Assembly (NCBI GenBank): GCA_964528155.1
Contig: CAZGRL010000071.1
Span: forward strand, 1 to 18,378
Source of the DNA: G001797105 sp964528155
GTDB taxonomy: Bacteria; Chloroflexota; Anaerolineae; Anaerolineales; E44-bin32
Length of the DNA stretch: 18,378 nucleotides
Direction: 5' to 3'
In this document: piece after piece, positions 1-7,802 of the stretch
Layout of the letters: every line of letters starts with the position of its first letter
Numbering within the stretch: position 1 is the first letter of the stretch
The notes under the pieces: model-generated
Told to the model about the DNA's origin: nothing
The model's input: only the letters and a program-made list of their open reading frames with translations
Database searches by the model: none
Made by a program: the position numbers and the translations under genes

Positions 1-1
1 C

Positions 2-1159
2 ATCGTCCCGATCGAAGAAGGCGGCATTTCGCAACGAATCGCCACTGCACAGGCTGCCAACCGACTCCCCGATATCGTCCGCATGGGGGTTGAACGCGTT
101 GCAGCCTTCGCCGCAGATGGAATCCTGGACGAAGATGCATCCGAGGCCGTGATCGCCAGCATCGGCGAAGACGATTTCCGGGCGAGTCCCTTAGAGATGG
201 TCACCGATCCCGCCACCGGCAAGCGGGCGGCTGTCCCGTACGATGGCTGGATCCAGGCGATCTGGTATCGGGCCGACTTGTTCAGCCAAGCCGGCCTAGC
301 TGCGCCGACGTCCTGGGAGACGATCAACGCCGCTTGCGATGCTCTCCCCGGGACGGAAAACCTGCTATACGCGATCACCATCGGAACTGACACTTCGCAG
401 AACTACGGACACCAGGTCTTCGAGCAGGTGGCCATATCGAACAACGCCTGGCCGTTTGACTCAGCCGGCAAGGTAACGATGAACACGCCGGAAATGATCG
501 AGGCCCTTCGGTTCATGACAGATCTGCAGAGGTGCGCCCTCCCCGGGCCGCAGTACTGGCGCGGTGCGCGCGAGGCCTACGAATTGGATCAGGCCGGGAT
601 GCTTTTCTACAGCACCTACATCATGGATGACCTGGTGGAGGGCTCCGGCCTTGAAAGCGGCGGGAATGTCGAGATCCCGGTCGTGAACCTGGCCGGAAAG
701 ACGGCTTTCGCCCCGAAAATGGAAGGCCCCCACGGCTCAGCCTCCTACGGGCAGCTGGTCACCCTGGGGATCATGCAGGGAGCCGATCCGGTGGCGCAGG
801 ATGTCGTCAAGTTCTTCCTGACCGGCCAGAGCTATCAGGATATCCTTGCCCTGGCGCCGTTCGGCAAAGTGCCTGTGTTAAAGTCCGCCGTCGAGGGATG
901 GTCAGCCCTCAGCCCATACTTCGCCAACTACTCCGAGGATACGCTGGCTCAAATCGCCAACGGCTACGACACCATGCAGCGATGGCTGTTCAGGCCAGAC
1001 TACGACGCAACGGAAAAGGCTGTGGTCGGCGACATCGAGGGACGGTTGTTGATCCCGACCGTGCTCAGCAATATCGCTCTGGAAGGCACGATGACACCCG
1101 AGACAGGCGCCGCGTTCCTGCAGGAGCAAGTGGAAGGACTATTGGCTGAACGCCAGTAG
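2..1159 (+). CDS. CUT1 sugar ABC transporter solute-binding protein, 5' truncated
   Basis: This is the C-terminal 385 residues of an extracellular solute-binding protein family 1 (MalE-like) protein. It would capture a sugar or oligosaccharide outside the membrane and deliver it to the two permeases that follow. The frame is open to the window edge, so the true start and signal peptide lie upstream, and the first in-frame ATG at 83 is internal. Visible family features are the early stretch with AANRLPDIVRMG, the hinge-type segment around AVPYDGWIQAIWYRADLF, and a late ...EALRFMTDL... helix typical of this fold. It is followed by a hairpin and then by the MalF- and MalG-type permease genes in the usual order. 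The ligand cannot be read from the sequence. The arabinose and galactose genes nearby suggest an arabinose- or galactose-containing oligosaccharide, which is inference. Confidence 0.9.
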   Translation: MVPIEEGGISQRIATAQAANRLPDIVRMGVERVAAFAADGILDEDASEAVIASIGEDDFRASPLEMVTDPATGKRAAVPYDGWIQAIWYRADLFSQAGLAAPTSWETINAACDALPGTENLLYAITIGTDTSQNYGHQVFEQVAISNNAWPFDSAGKVTMNTPEMIEALRFMTDLQRCALPGPQYWRGAREAYELDQAGMLFYSTYIMDDLVEGSGLESGGNVEIPVVNLAGKTAFAPKMEGPHGSASYGQLVTLGIMQGADPVAQDVVKFFLTGQSYQDILALAPFGKVPVLKSAVEGWSALSPYFANYSEDTLAQIANGYDTMQRWLFRPDYDATEKAVVGDIEGRLLIPTVLSNIALEGTMTPETGAAFLQEQVEGLLAERQ

Positions 1160-1184
1160 CCCTTGCTGTCTGTCCTACAAGTCA

Positions 1185-1211
1185 GGGGGCCCGGTCGTCG
1201 GCCGGGTCCCC
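1185..1211 (+). terminator. GC-rich intercistronic hairpin after the binding-protein gene
   Basis: The sequence GGGGGCCCGG (1185-1194) can pair with CCGGGTCCCC (1202-1211) across a 7-nt loop, giving a 10-bp stem with one G-T wobble. It lies 25 nt after the stop codon of the binding-protein gene. Only a weak T/C tract follows, so it is more likely a partial terminator or 3' mRNA-stabilising hairpin than a full stop. Such elements commonly let the binding protein be made in excess over the permeases. Confidence 0.5.
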
Positions 1212-1291
1212 TTCCCGATCCACGAATGAGTGTGACCGTCGTCAAGCGGTCGCGAGTACACTGAAATCGCCTATCGACGTGTGAGGCCTAT

Positions 1292-2251
1292 GTGGCCGGC
1301 ATTTCGACTCCTTTGAGGTTACCGATCCCACGCCGCTGGCGTTCGTTACAGGCGCGCGAAACGCGTCTCGCCTGGGCGCTCATCCTCCCCACAGCCATCA
1401 TCGTTTTCGGTCTCGTTCTGTTCCCGGCGATCTTCAGCATCTGGATCAGCTTCCACGATGTCGGCCTGGAGAATCTGAACAACGTGTTCAACGCCCCGTT
1501 CTCCGGTCTCGAGAACTACACAAAGGTCTTCAACGATTTCGCCTTCAAGTTCCAGGGGCTTCAAAGCTGGGGAGCGGCTGTCACCAGCGTCGTATACTCG
1601 TTCGCCGGAACCACGACAACCATCATCGTCGGCCTGGTTGCGGCCCTCCTGCTCAACCGACCATTCAGGGGACGCGGCCTTGCGCGCGCCGTCTTCCTGT
1701 TCCCTTACGTCGCTCCGATCGTCAGCGTCGCGTTCGTGTGGCGTTGGATCCTCGATCCCAGACCCTCCGGCGTGCTCAATGACCTCCTGCTTCGCGCCGG
1801 GGTGATCGAGCTCCCCAAGGCGTACCTGGCGACGCGCGGACTTGCCCTGCTGCTCATCGTCTTGATCGATGCCTGGCGCTACTTCCCCTTTGCCATGCTC
1901 ATGCTTCTCGCCAGGCTGCAGGCGATCGACCCCACGCTGTACGAAGCGGCCGATGTCGATGGCGCAGGGAACCTGACGAAGTTCCGCTACGTGACGCTTC
2001 CCGAACTGCGCTACGTCCTGGGCGCGGTGTTCCTTCTCCGCCTGATGTGGACCTTCAACAAGTTCGATGACATCTTCCTGCTCACGGGTGGCGGCTTTGG
2101 AACGAAAGTCTTGCCCATACTGACGTACGAGTTCAGCTTCCGGCTGTTTGATTTTGGCCGGGGCGCCGCCACGGCGATGATCCTCCTCGCCTTGTTAGTT
2201 GTGTTCATGATCGTCTACGTCCGTGTGGTCATGCGCAACGTCGAGGAATGA
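1292..2251 (+). CDS. CUT1 sugar ABC transporter permease, MalF/UgpA type
   Basis: A 319-residue inner-membrane permease of the binding-protein-dependent transport family. The first membrane segment lies at about residues 27-52 and is followed by a periplasmic stretch and five further hydrophobic segments. The EAA loop that docks the ATPase is at about 218-240 (EAADVDGAGN...LPELR). The start is GTG at 1292. An ATG at 1290 overlaps it in another frame, an in-frame stop lies at 1262, and a GAGG sequence just upstream can serve as ribosome binding site. The gene overlaps the next permease by 4 nt (ATGA), indicating translational coupling. With the MalG-type protein it should form the heterodimeric channel for the binding protein encoded upstream. 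Confidence 0.93.
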   Translation: MAGISTPLRLPIPRRWRSLQARETRLAWALILPTAIIVFGLVLFPAIFSIWISFHDVGLENLNNVFNAPFSGLENYTKVFNDFAFKFQGLQSWGAAVTSVVYSFAGTTTTIIVGLVAALLLNRPFRGRGLARAVFLFPYVAPIVSVAFVWRWILDPRPSGVLNDLLLRAGVIELPKAYLATRGLALLLIVLIDAWRYFPFAMLMLLARLQAIDPTLYEAADVDGAGNLTKFRYVTLPELRYVLGAVFLLRLMWTFNKFDDIFLLTGGGFGTKVLPILTYEFSFRLFDFGRGAATAMILLALLVVFMIVYVRVVMRNVEE

Positions 2252-3186
2252 GGCGCGGGATGACCGAATCAAGCATCAGGCAAGCTCCCCCGCAACGGGA
2301 TCGTAGAGATCTAATCGGCCACCTGGCCAACTGGATCACCTGGCCTCGCTTTGTGTCGGCGTTGTTGTTCACCTTCTTCCTGACGAGCATCCTCTTCCCG
2401 TTCTACTGGATGGTGAGCTCATCGTTCAAGACCAGGGCCGAGATCGGAGGCCGAGAGCCCGTATATGTTCCGAGCGGGTTGAGACTTGAGGCTTATCAGG
2501 AGCTCTTCGACCCGGAGAGCCCTGTCGGCCGTTTCGGTAAGAACATCGCCAACAGTCTCAAAGTGGCAGTCCCGACGTCGGTCATTGCAGTGGTCCTTTC
2601 GATCTTCGGAGCATACGCGGTTGCAAGACTTCGCTTCCGCGGGAAGGAGGCCCTGCTGAACGGGATCCTGCTCGTCTATTTGTTCCCGGGGGTGCTGCTG
2701 ATCATCCCCTTGTTCGCCATGCTGGCGCAGATCGGTTCGCGTCTGGGATTTGACGTCCAGGACAATCTGCCCGTACTTGTCGTGACCTACTTGGCGACCA
2801 CCCTGCCGGTCGCGCTGTACATGCTGGCGAACTACTTCCGTACGATCCCTTCCGAGATCGAGCAGGCCGGACTGATCGACGGCTGCAGCCGAATGGGCGT
2901 CATTTGGCGGATCACCCTTCCACTTGCCATACCGGCCTTGGTCTCCGTTGCGATCTACACTTTCATGATCGCCTGGAACGAGTTCTTGTACGCGCTGGTC
3001 TTCCTGAACAGTCGTGACCTCTTCACGATGCCAATCAAGATCAATGCCATCTTCAACGACCCTACCCCCAGGCCGAACGTGGTCATGGCCGCATCAACCA
3101 TCATGACCATCCCCGTCGTCATCCTATTCCTTGCCCTCGAGCGGTTCCTCGAGCAGGGATTGACGGCCGGCGGCGTCAAGGGCTAG
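2248..3186 (+). CDS. CUT1 sugar ABC transporter permease, MalG/UgpE type
   Basis: A 312-residue inner-membrane permease, partner of the MalF-type protein. About six membrane segments are visible, the first at about residues 36-58. The EAA loop is near 204-228 (IEQAGLIDGCSRMG...LPLAIPA). The C-terminus LEQGLTAGGVKG is the typical MalG-family ending. The ATG at 2248 overlaps the previous stop (ATGA); a second in-frame ATG at 2260 with GAGG five bases upstream is an equally plausible start. No ATPase gene follows, so the transporter probably uses an MsmK/UgpC-type ATPase encoded elsewhere, as is common for CUT1 systems. The last 180 bases recur in broken form at 6034-6212. Confidence 0.93.
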   Translation: MRRGMTESSIRQAPPQRDRRDLIGHLANWITWPRFVSALLFTFFLTSILFPFYWMVSSSFKTRAEIGGREPVYVPSGLRLEAYQELFDPESPVGRFGKNIANSLKVAVPTSVIAVVLSIFGAYAVARLRFRGKEALLNGILLVYLFPGVLLIIPLFAMLAQIGSRLGFDVQDNLPVLVVTYLATTLPVALYMLANYFRTIPSEIEQAGLIDGCSRMGVIWRITLPLAIPALVSVAIYTFMIAWNEFLYALVFLNSRDLFTMPIKINAIFNDPTPRPNVVMAASTIMTIPVVILFLALERFLEQGLTAGGVKG

Positions 3187-3236
3187 AGTCTCGCCCAACC
3201 CATCACATGCTTGCGGCTGACCGGCCCATGTGCCAT
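3006..3236 (+). repeat. Upstream copy of a diverged direct repeat (3' end of MalG-type permease)
   Basis: This segment, the last 60 or so codons of the MalG-type permease plus about 50 bases past its stop, aligns with 6034-6262. From 3070 to the stop codon the two copies differ at 13 of 117 bases and every change is synonymous. Beyond the stop, blocks such as GCTTGCGG (3209) and TGTGCCAT (3229) sit at the same distance from the stop codon in both copies. Confidence 0.85.
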
Positions 3237-3717
3237 CTTGGAAGCGTTCCGATCGCCGTCTCCCCGACTACCCCCAGAGGAGGGATGCCGTGCGCTTGAG
3301 GTGCTCGGAACAGCAGGCAGGTAAGCGTCTCCCTCGGAAGACCCTTCCGGCTTCAACTCGCCATCCTGACCGGCATCCCGACCCAGTTCGCAATTCTGCC
3401 GGAGTGGAGCAGTCTGAATTCCCTTATGCCAGCGCCGGTCTTGGCGTTGCCGACGGCGTGACGCTCGGTAGACTAGAAGAGGATGCATGGAGGAAAACTC
3501 CGCCCCCCTGTAGGAGCTCACGGACGGTGACAAGTCCGGTCAGCGGAGGATCGTGGATCGAGGCATCGACCGAGCTATCCCAGAGGCGGAGGAGAACAGA
3601 CCAGTGCCGACCGCTAGGGCAACTCTTAGCTGAACTCTTTCGTAGAACCTCGGCCCCAGGAGCGCGAAAGCCCCTTCTTCATGCGAGACGATCAACGCTC
3701 TGGGCTGCCTCCAAGGC
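3187..3717. other. 531-bp gap without a convincing gene
   Basis: The first 50 bases still resemble the sequence after the second permease copy (from 6213). Beyond that I see no tRNA, no strong hairpin, no clear promoter and no convincing gene. Open frames on both strands here (for example 3230-3751 + and 3183-3533 -) give Arg/Pro/Ser-rich translations without domain features or good ribosome binding sites. Confidence 0.5.
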
Positions 3718-4935
3718 ATGCTGGATACCGGCTCCCGAGCGGCGAGTATGACCCCTACTTGTCCCATAGCAAGAGTCAGAACTGACCTCGGGAACGCCCT
3801 TCGATATTGGCCATCACTGCTATCTATCGCTATCTCATGGAGCTTCATCTTCACCATTAGATACACGTCTAATCAATGGGAAGTCTACCCGCTGAGCAAG
3901 CTCGTGTACTTCCCGCTTTTCGTCCCTATCGTCTTTCTGCCATTGACCTTGTTTACCGCCTATTTCATTATTCCTAAATTGAGGGGGTATTCTCGTGTCA
4001 GTTGCATCCGGATTCTCATCCTCTCCCTTGGAGCCACGTGTCTTCTTTTCCTAGCGTTTCCCGCTCCTCTGCCCGGATTGTCTCAGAACCACCACCTCAG
4101 CATCAGTTCTGCGGCACGGAGTGGTGGCTCCACTGGTGGCACTTCGGTTGAGGTAAGCAAAATGCGGTTTCTTGACGGTCACGGAGTCCCTCTGGAGGCC
4201 TTGTCGTTCTCGAACGGGTGGAAGGTTGAAGACGGTCGCATTATCAACGAGAAGACCTTCTCCTCGCCTCTCGAGCTTGATGGGCCCATGCCAGGCGGGG
4301 TGGCATTGACGCTGCGCTATGGCCATGAAGCAGGGGTTGCCGTAATTCAGTGGGATGAGGAGACAATACGGCTCGACCTTGGTTCCGCGGACGAAATGGC
4401 CACCACAACCGTGCTCCATGGCTTCTCACTCGGCGGACTGTCAGCCGCAAGTACACTCTTGTATTTCGGTGCTGTCACTTTGTACTTTGCCGGCATGCTC
4501 GCTCTAGTTGTTTTCTTTTTCGTGATTTCGGATACCCCTCCCTCTCGTCTACGACCCTTCCTGCAGATTCTCGCCTTTGCGTTCCTTGTCGTTGTGTTCG
4601 TGGCAACCAAGCGCACATATCTTGAGTTCAATGGCGAGAGAGTATTCCGGGACACCCAATCGTATGTCAGGGCATCTGAGACGCTGGGATTCAGTCCATC
4701 GATCTTGGCAGGCGAACGATCCTTCACTCTCCCCCTACTTTACAGGATCATCGGCATAACTCAAGGCAATGTATCTGACCGCGCGAGTATGAGGATTGTC
4801 TCGGAGTGGCAGACCGCCCTTTCAATCCTTTCGTGGTCCTTTCTCGGATTCTCCCTCGCCCGGACCCTCCGTCGGAGATTCTTGCGACCGGTAGGGTTTG
4901 CACGGTCACGTTTTTCAGCGTTAGCCTCGAGATAA
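3718..4935 (+). CDS. GT-C-like integral membrane protein, N-terminal part (frameshifted)
   Basis: N-terminal part of a large polytopic membrane protein. Membrane segments are visible near residues 30-50, 60-84 and 95-115. A soluble, probably extracytoplasmic domain follows (about 118-240), then membrane segments near 245-270 and 282-297, then the loop motif FRDTQSYV. An acidic residue in such a loop is typical of GT-C glycosyltransferases and relatives. The frame breaks at a T5 run (4911-4915): restoring one T gives ...RSRFFSVSLEISLWDS..., continuous with the next frame, for a protein of about 735 residues. Start choice is open (ATG 3718 or ATG 3748; both have weak ribosome binding sites). 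Sampled lines have about 52% GC, lower than the flanking sugar genes, and ATA/CTA codons are more frequent, suggesting transfer. The acceptor and donor are unknown; glycosyltransferase activity is inference. Confidence 0.65.
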   Translation: MLDTGSRAASMTPTCPIARVRTDLGNALRYWPSLLSIAISWSFIFTIRYTSNQWEVYPLSKLVYFPLFVPIVFLPLTLFTAYFIIPKLRGYSRVSCIRILILSLGATCLLFLAFPAPLPGLSQNHHLSISSAARSGGSTGGTSVEVSKMRFLDGHGVPLEALSFSNGWKVEDGRIINEKTFSSPLELDGPMPGGVALTLRYGHEAGVAVIQWDEETIRLDLGSADEMATTTVLHGFSLGGLSAASTLLYFGAVTLYFAGMLALVVFFFVISDTPPSRLRPFLQILAFAFLVVVFVATKRTYLEFNGERVFRDTQSYVRASETLGFSPSILAGERSFTLPLLYRIIGITQGNVSDRASMRIVSEWQTALSILSWSFLGFSLARTLRRRFLRPVGFARSRFSALASR

Positions 4936-5921
4936 GCCTCTGGGATAGCTTGATGCTGTCCGAGTCGTTATCACTGTCATTCTTCGCGCTATTGATAGGA
5001 ATCCTCTTGCTGCTTAGGCCGGATTCGGTGAAGAGAAAGGGGCTCACGGCAAAGGTAATATCACTTGCTGGCGGCTCAACTGTCCTCGTCTTGTACTCCT
5101 TTTCGAGAGACTCAAATGCGTTCTTTATCCTCCATTGCGCACTTGTGATCATCGCAGCGGTTCTGGCGCGGAAGGTAAATGGTGATGAATGGAAGGTATA
5201 TGCTGCATGCGTTGCCTGTGCGGTATCCGTCTTCACCGTGCAGACAATATCCATTTCCCTTGGAAACAGATGGATAGTCCCCTACTATGACCACTTGGTG
5301 CTTCGGGTCATTCCTGATGCGAGAGCATTGAAATACTATGAGGATAACGGACTACCGGTCAGCGGAAAACTCCTAGCAACCCCTAGCATGGTCGGGTACG
5401 AGTATCAGGCATTGATCTCGAGCGACCCGGACATGGGGCCTCTGCGCGACTGGATACGACGGTATGGAAGGATCGTGTACTTGAAGTATCTTGTGCACAA
5501 TCCACTGGAGTTCATATCCCAGCCGTTCGCAAACTCGGAAAAGCTGTTGGACGGTAGCAACATTGAATACAGGAAGCCAACGTATCCGTCGCTCGAGATC
5601 CCGGAAAGGATCAAGTTGCTTTCTCGACATCTCTATCCAACCTCACCCGCCATCCTGGTCGGTATGCTCCTTCCAATGATGTTTGTGACTGCACGCTATT
5701 GGTTTAGGTATGGTCATAGGGGTCATGAATGGCTTGTGACCCAGGTGTTGATCGTCAGCATTATTCCATCGATGTTCATGATTTGGTACTCCGAGCCCCT
5801 GGAGATCGAGAGGCACAGTGTTCAAATTGGCGTTCAATTCCGGCTCGTAGCGTGGATGGTTATCATTCTGCTCTTGGATCGGATACTAAATCGCAAGGGG
5901 GCGATGACGGATGCTAATTGA
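4911..5921 (+). CDS. GT-C-like integral membrane protein, C-terminal part (frameshifted)
   Basis: Continuation of the preceding frame. The frame is open from 4806, but the stretch before about 4911 is an out-of-frame reading of the upstream part, so real coding starts at the T5 run. The segment begins FFSVSLEISLWDSLMLSESLS, a WD...SES pattern common in large GT-C-like membrane proteins, and carries hydrophobic segments near 4965-5020, 5070-5175, 5200-5270, 5650-5700, 5740-5790 and 5840-5885. A soluble loop lies between the third and fourth. It ends at TGA 5919-5921 (DRILNRKGAMTDAN). Alternatives to a damaged gene are a sequencing error or a programmed -1 slip on CGT-TTT-TC; no downstream stimulatory structure is obvious. 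Nothing nearby on this strand is clearly co-functional, so its role is unknown. Confidence 0.6.
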   Translation, partial: FFSVSLEISLWDSLMLSESLSLSFFALLIGILLLLRPDSVKRKGLTAKVISLAGGSTVLVLYSFSRDSNAFFILHCALVIIAAVLARKVNGDEWKVYAACVACAVSVFTVQTISISLGNRWIVPYYDHLVLRVIPDARALKYYEDNGLPVSGKLLATPSMVGYEYQALISSDPDMGPLRDWIRRYGRIVYLKYLVHNPLEFISQPFANSEKLLDGSNIEYRKPTYPSLEIPERIKLLSRHLYPTSPAILVGMLLPMMFVTARYWFRYGHRGHEWLVTQVLIVSIIPSMFMIWYSEPLEIERHSVQIGVQFRLVAWMVIILLLDRILNRKGAMTDAN

Positions 5922-6033
5922 CATCGATCTTGTTATTCCATAGACCGCTGCACCTTCTTCGGATCCTCCAGCTTGCTCATCGAGAAGAGCGAGTGTGGAA
6001 GCCCTTTGGCATCAGGCTACCCCGCGACGCAGA

Positions 6034-6212
6034 GGACAGCCGCGATCTCCTCACCACGCCGACAAAGATCGACACGATCTTCAACGACCCCCCCCAGGCC
6101 GAACGTGGTCATGGCAGCGTCGACCATCATGACCATCCCCGTCGTGATCCTCTTCCTTGCCCTCGAGCGGTTTCTTGAACAAGGGCTGACCGCCGGCGGC
6201 GTCAAAGGCTAG
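6034..6212 (+). pseudogene. Truncated, frameshifted copy of the MalG-type permease C-terminus
   Basis: Residues from about EDSRDLLTTPTKIDTIFNDP correspond to LNSRDLFTMPIKINAIFNDP of the intact permease (3006 onward). After a C8 run (6088-6095) the frame shifts by two bases: the intact copy reads CCTACCCCCAGG and this one lacks the TA. The following 37 residues, PNVVMAASTIMTIPV...LTAGGVKG, are identical to the intact protein, with 13 silent base changes. About 250 N-terminal residues are missing. It is either the end of a former paralogous transporter operon that stood before galK, or a product of duplication or misassembly. Confidence 0.85.
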
Positions 6213-6262
6213 AGCCTCGCGCGGAGGTTTTCAAGCTTGCGGGCCGAGCGGGGCTGTGCCAT
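6034..6262 (+). repeat. Downstream copy of the diverged direct repeat
   Basis: Partner of 3006-3236. The offset is 3028 bases before the C8 run and 3026 after it. About 28 of the first 50 bases after the stop match without gaps, so the homology includes the former intergenic region. Together the copies bracket the low-GC membrane-protein block. Confidence 0.8.
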
Positions 6263-6326
6263 GCTAATGGCCTCCCGCCCGCATCTGGCGCCGGCCCCCG
6301 GTCGATGACCAGAAGCCGCCAGGACT

Positions 6327-7529
6327 ATGGCCGGAACCTTGGGTCTTGGATTGGCAGACTACCCTGACCGACGCCTCCTGATCGCCAGGGAATTCGAGAG
6401 TCGCTTCGGAGGACCTCCGACAGTCTGGGTGCGCGCCCCGGGTCGGGCCGACCTGATGGGTAGCCACACGGATTACAACCAGGGCTTCGTCCTGACGATG
6501 TCCATCGATCGGGACACCTGGATCGCCGCAAGGCCGCGGCCGGATCGGGTGGCCACGGTCTATTCCCTGAATGTCCCCGGGGGCGGATCGTTCAGCCTGG
6601 ATGAGATTCAGCACGATCTCGATTCACCGTGGACGGACTACGTGCGCGGCGTAGCCAAGGTTTTCCAGGAAGCGGGCTACCCTCTCCGGGGATTCGAAGG
6701 GCTGATCCACAGCACGGTTCCGGTTGGTGGTGGTGTCAGCTCGTCGGCCGCTTTGGAAGTTGCTACGGCTGAATTGTTCAGGGTGCTGGCCCACTGGGAG
6801 ATCGCACCTGTGGAATTGGCCGTGCTTTGCCAGCGAGCGGAGAATGAGTTCGTTGGGATGCGATGCGGGATCCTCGATCAGTATTCGTCCGTGATGGGGA
6901 GGCCGAAGCATTCCCTGCTGCTTGACTGTCGATCGATCACCAGCCGTACCGTCCCCCTCCCGGACGGGATCGAGGTCGTCCTCTGCGACACCCGCGCTGG
7001 TCGCAAGCTGACGGGCTCGGGTTACGCCTCACGGCGGGCGGATTGTGAAGAGGGGGCCAGGCTCTTGGGCAGCGTTGACCCACAGATCAAGGCCCTTCGT
7101 GATGTGAGCCCGGAAATGGTTCTGGCACAGCACGATGCTCTACCTGAGACCATCCTCCGGCGGTGCCTGTTCGTGGCGCGGGAGAACCAGCGCGTCCTTG
7201 ACATGGCTGAAGCCCTGAAGGCGGCAGACCTCGGCGCAATAGAGATACTGATGAAGCGGTCCTTCGAGGAGGCGCGCGACCTTTTTGAGATCGTCTCGCC
7301 CGAGATGGAGCAGATGGTCGAAGCGATCTCCCACGGGCCGGGTGTGATTGGTGCCCGTCAGGCCGGCGCCGGCTTCGGGGGCTGTATCGTTGCGGTCGTC
7401 CACGTTGCGCAATCGCCCATGTTCGTCTCCCACGTGATCGAGGCCTACTCTGCCGCAACGGGCCTTCAGCCAGCGGTCTTCCCGCTCCGCCCTTCGTTCG
7501 GGGCTGGCCCGCTAGATGCGGACGGCTGA
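6327..7529 (+). CDS. galK: Galactokinase-family GHMP sugar kinase
   Basis: A 400-residue cytoplasmic GHMP kinase that would phosphorylate C1 of galactose with ATP, the first Leloir step. The signature is PGRADLMGSHTDYNQG at 38-53. The ATP-loop VGGGVSSSAA is at 133-142, the likely catalytic Asp184 lies in GILDQY, Tyr233 in SGYASRR fits the sugar-contact tyrosine, and the C-terminal GAGFGGC is at 347-353. Length is typical. Canonical galactokinases read GEHTDYN; here the Glu that contacts the sugar 6-hydroxyl is Ser46. This keeps open a related substrate lacking O6, such as L-arabinose. The start is ATG 6327; an in-frame stop lies at 6306 and AGGA is only two bases upstream, so initiation may be weak. 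galT at the other end of the window supports galactose use. Confidence 0.9.
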   Translation: MAGTLGLGLADYPDRRLLIAREFESRFGGPPTVWVRAPGRADLMGSHTDYNQGFVLTMSIDRDTWIAARPRPDRVATVYSLNVPGGGSFSLDEIQHDLDSPWTDYVRGVAKVFQEAGYPLRGFEGLIHSTVPVGGGVSSSAALEVATAELFRVLAHWEIAPVELAVLCQRAENEFVGMRCGILDQYSSVMGRPKHSLLLDCRSITSRTVPLPDGIEVVLCDTRAGRKLTGSGYASRRADCEEGARLLGSVDPQIKALRDVSPEMVLAQHDALPETILRRCLFVARENQRVLDMAEALKAADLGAIEILMKRSFEEARDLFEIVSPEMEQMVEAISHGPGVIGARQAGAGFGGCIVAVVHVAQSPMFVSHVIEAYSAATGLQPAVFPLRPSFGAGPLDADG

Positions 7530-7722
7530 GCCCCTCCCCCACTTCCCCGTCCTCTGCGTCGCAGGATCGATCCGTCGGACGCGACCGGTGGCAGGGCCGA
7601 CACCAGTTCGACGGTCGCCCATCCCACAACCTAGCCTTCCGCATGCCCTCCCAGCTGCATCTCCTTGATCGGCCCATTCTGTCTGCCGGCCGGCGATATT
7701 CTTATCCTCGTGAGCGACTTAT

Positions 7723-7751
7723 TTGACAGCCCCCTGAACAAGCGCGATGAT
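7723..7751 (+). promoter_or_regulatory. Probable sigma-70-type promoter of the lacI-ara operon
   Basis: A perfect TTGACA (7723-7728) is followed after 17 bases by GATGAT (7746-7751), four of six matches to TATAAT. Transcription would start near 7758, just before the palindromic operator, and lead into the lacI gene at 7803. Confidence 0.6.
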
Positions 7752-7761
7752 GTGGGTGTCT

Positions 7762-7785
7762 GGTATCGATACCGGTATCGATAAC
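7762..7785. promoter_or_regulatory. LacI-family operator, 20-bp perfect palindrome
   Basis: TATCGATACCGGTATCGATA (7764-7783) is a perfect palindrome centred on CCGG, the centre expected for LacI/GalR-family operators. The same stretch can be read as a tandem of GGTATCGATACC and GGTATCGATAAC (7762-7785). It ends 19 bases before the lacI start and lies just past the predicted transcription start, so bound repressor would block initiation or early elongation. Autoregulation and control of the downstream genes is inference. Confidence 0.8.
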
Positions 7786-7802
7786 AGACCGCAAATCCAA
7801 CG

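Noticed and set aside
3230..3751. 173-codon open frame on the + strand upstream of the membrane-protein gene
   Set aside because: The translation is Arg/Ser/Pro-rich without domains, has no clear ribosome binding site, begins inside the residual repeat flank and overlaps the start of the membrane-protein gene.
5918..6178. Small gene(s) between the membrane protein and galK
   Set aside because: The frames at 5918-6178 and 5973-6212 are two halves of the same frameshifted permease remnant with unrelated sequence in front, not separate genes.
3006..6262. Insertion sequence or composite transposon bounded by direct repeats
   Set aside because: The repeats are diverged gene ends rather than mobile-element termini, and no transposase, terminal inverted repeats or target-site duplication is visible.
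7087..7677. 196-codon - strand frame across the end of galK
   Set aside because: It is antisense to galK, Arg/Pro-rich and has no recognisable domain.
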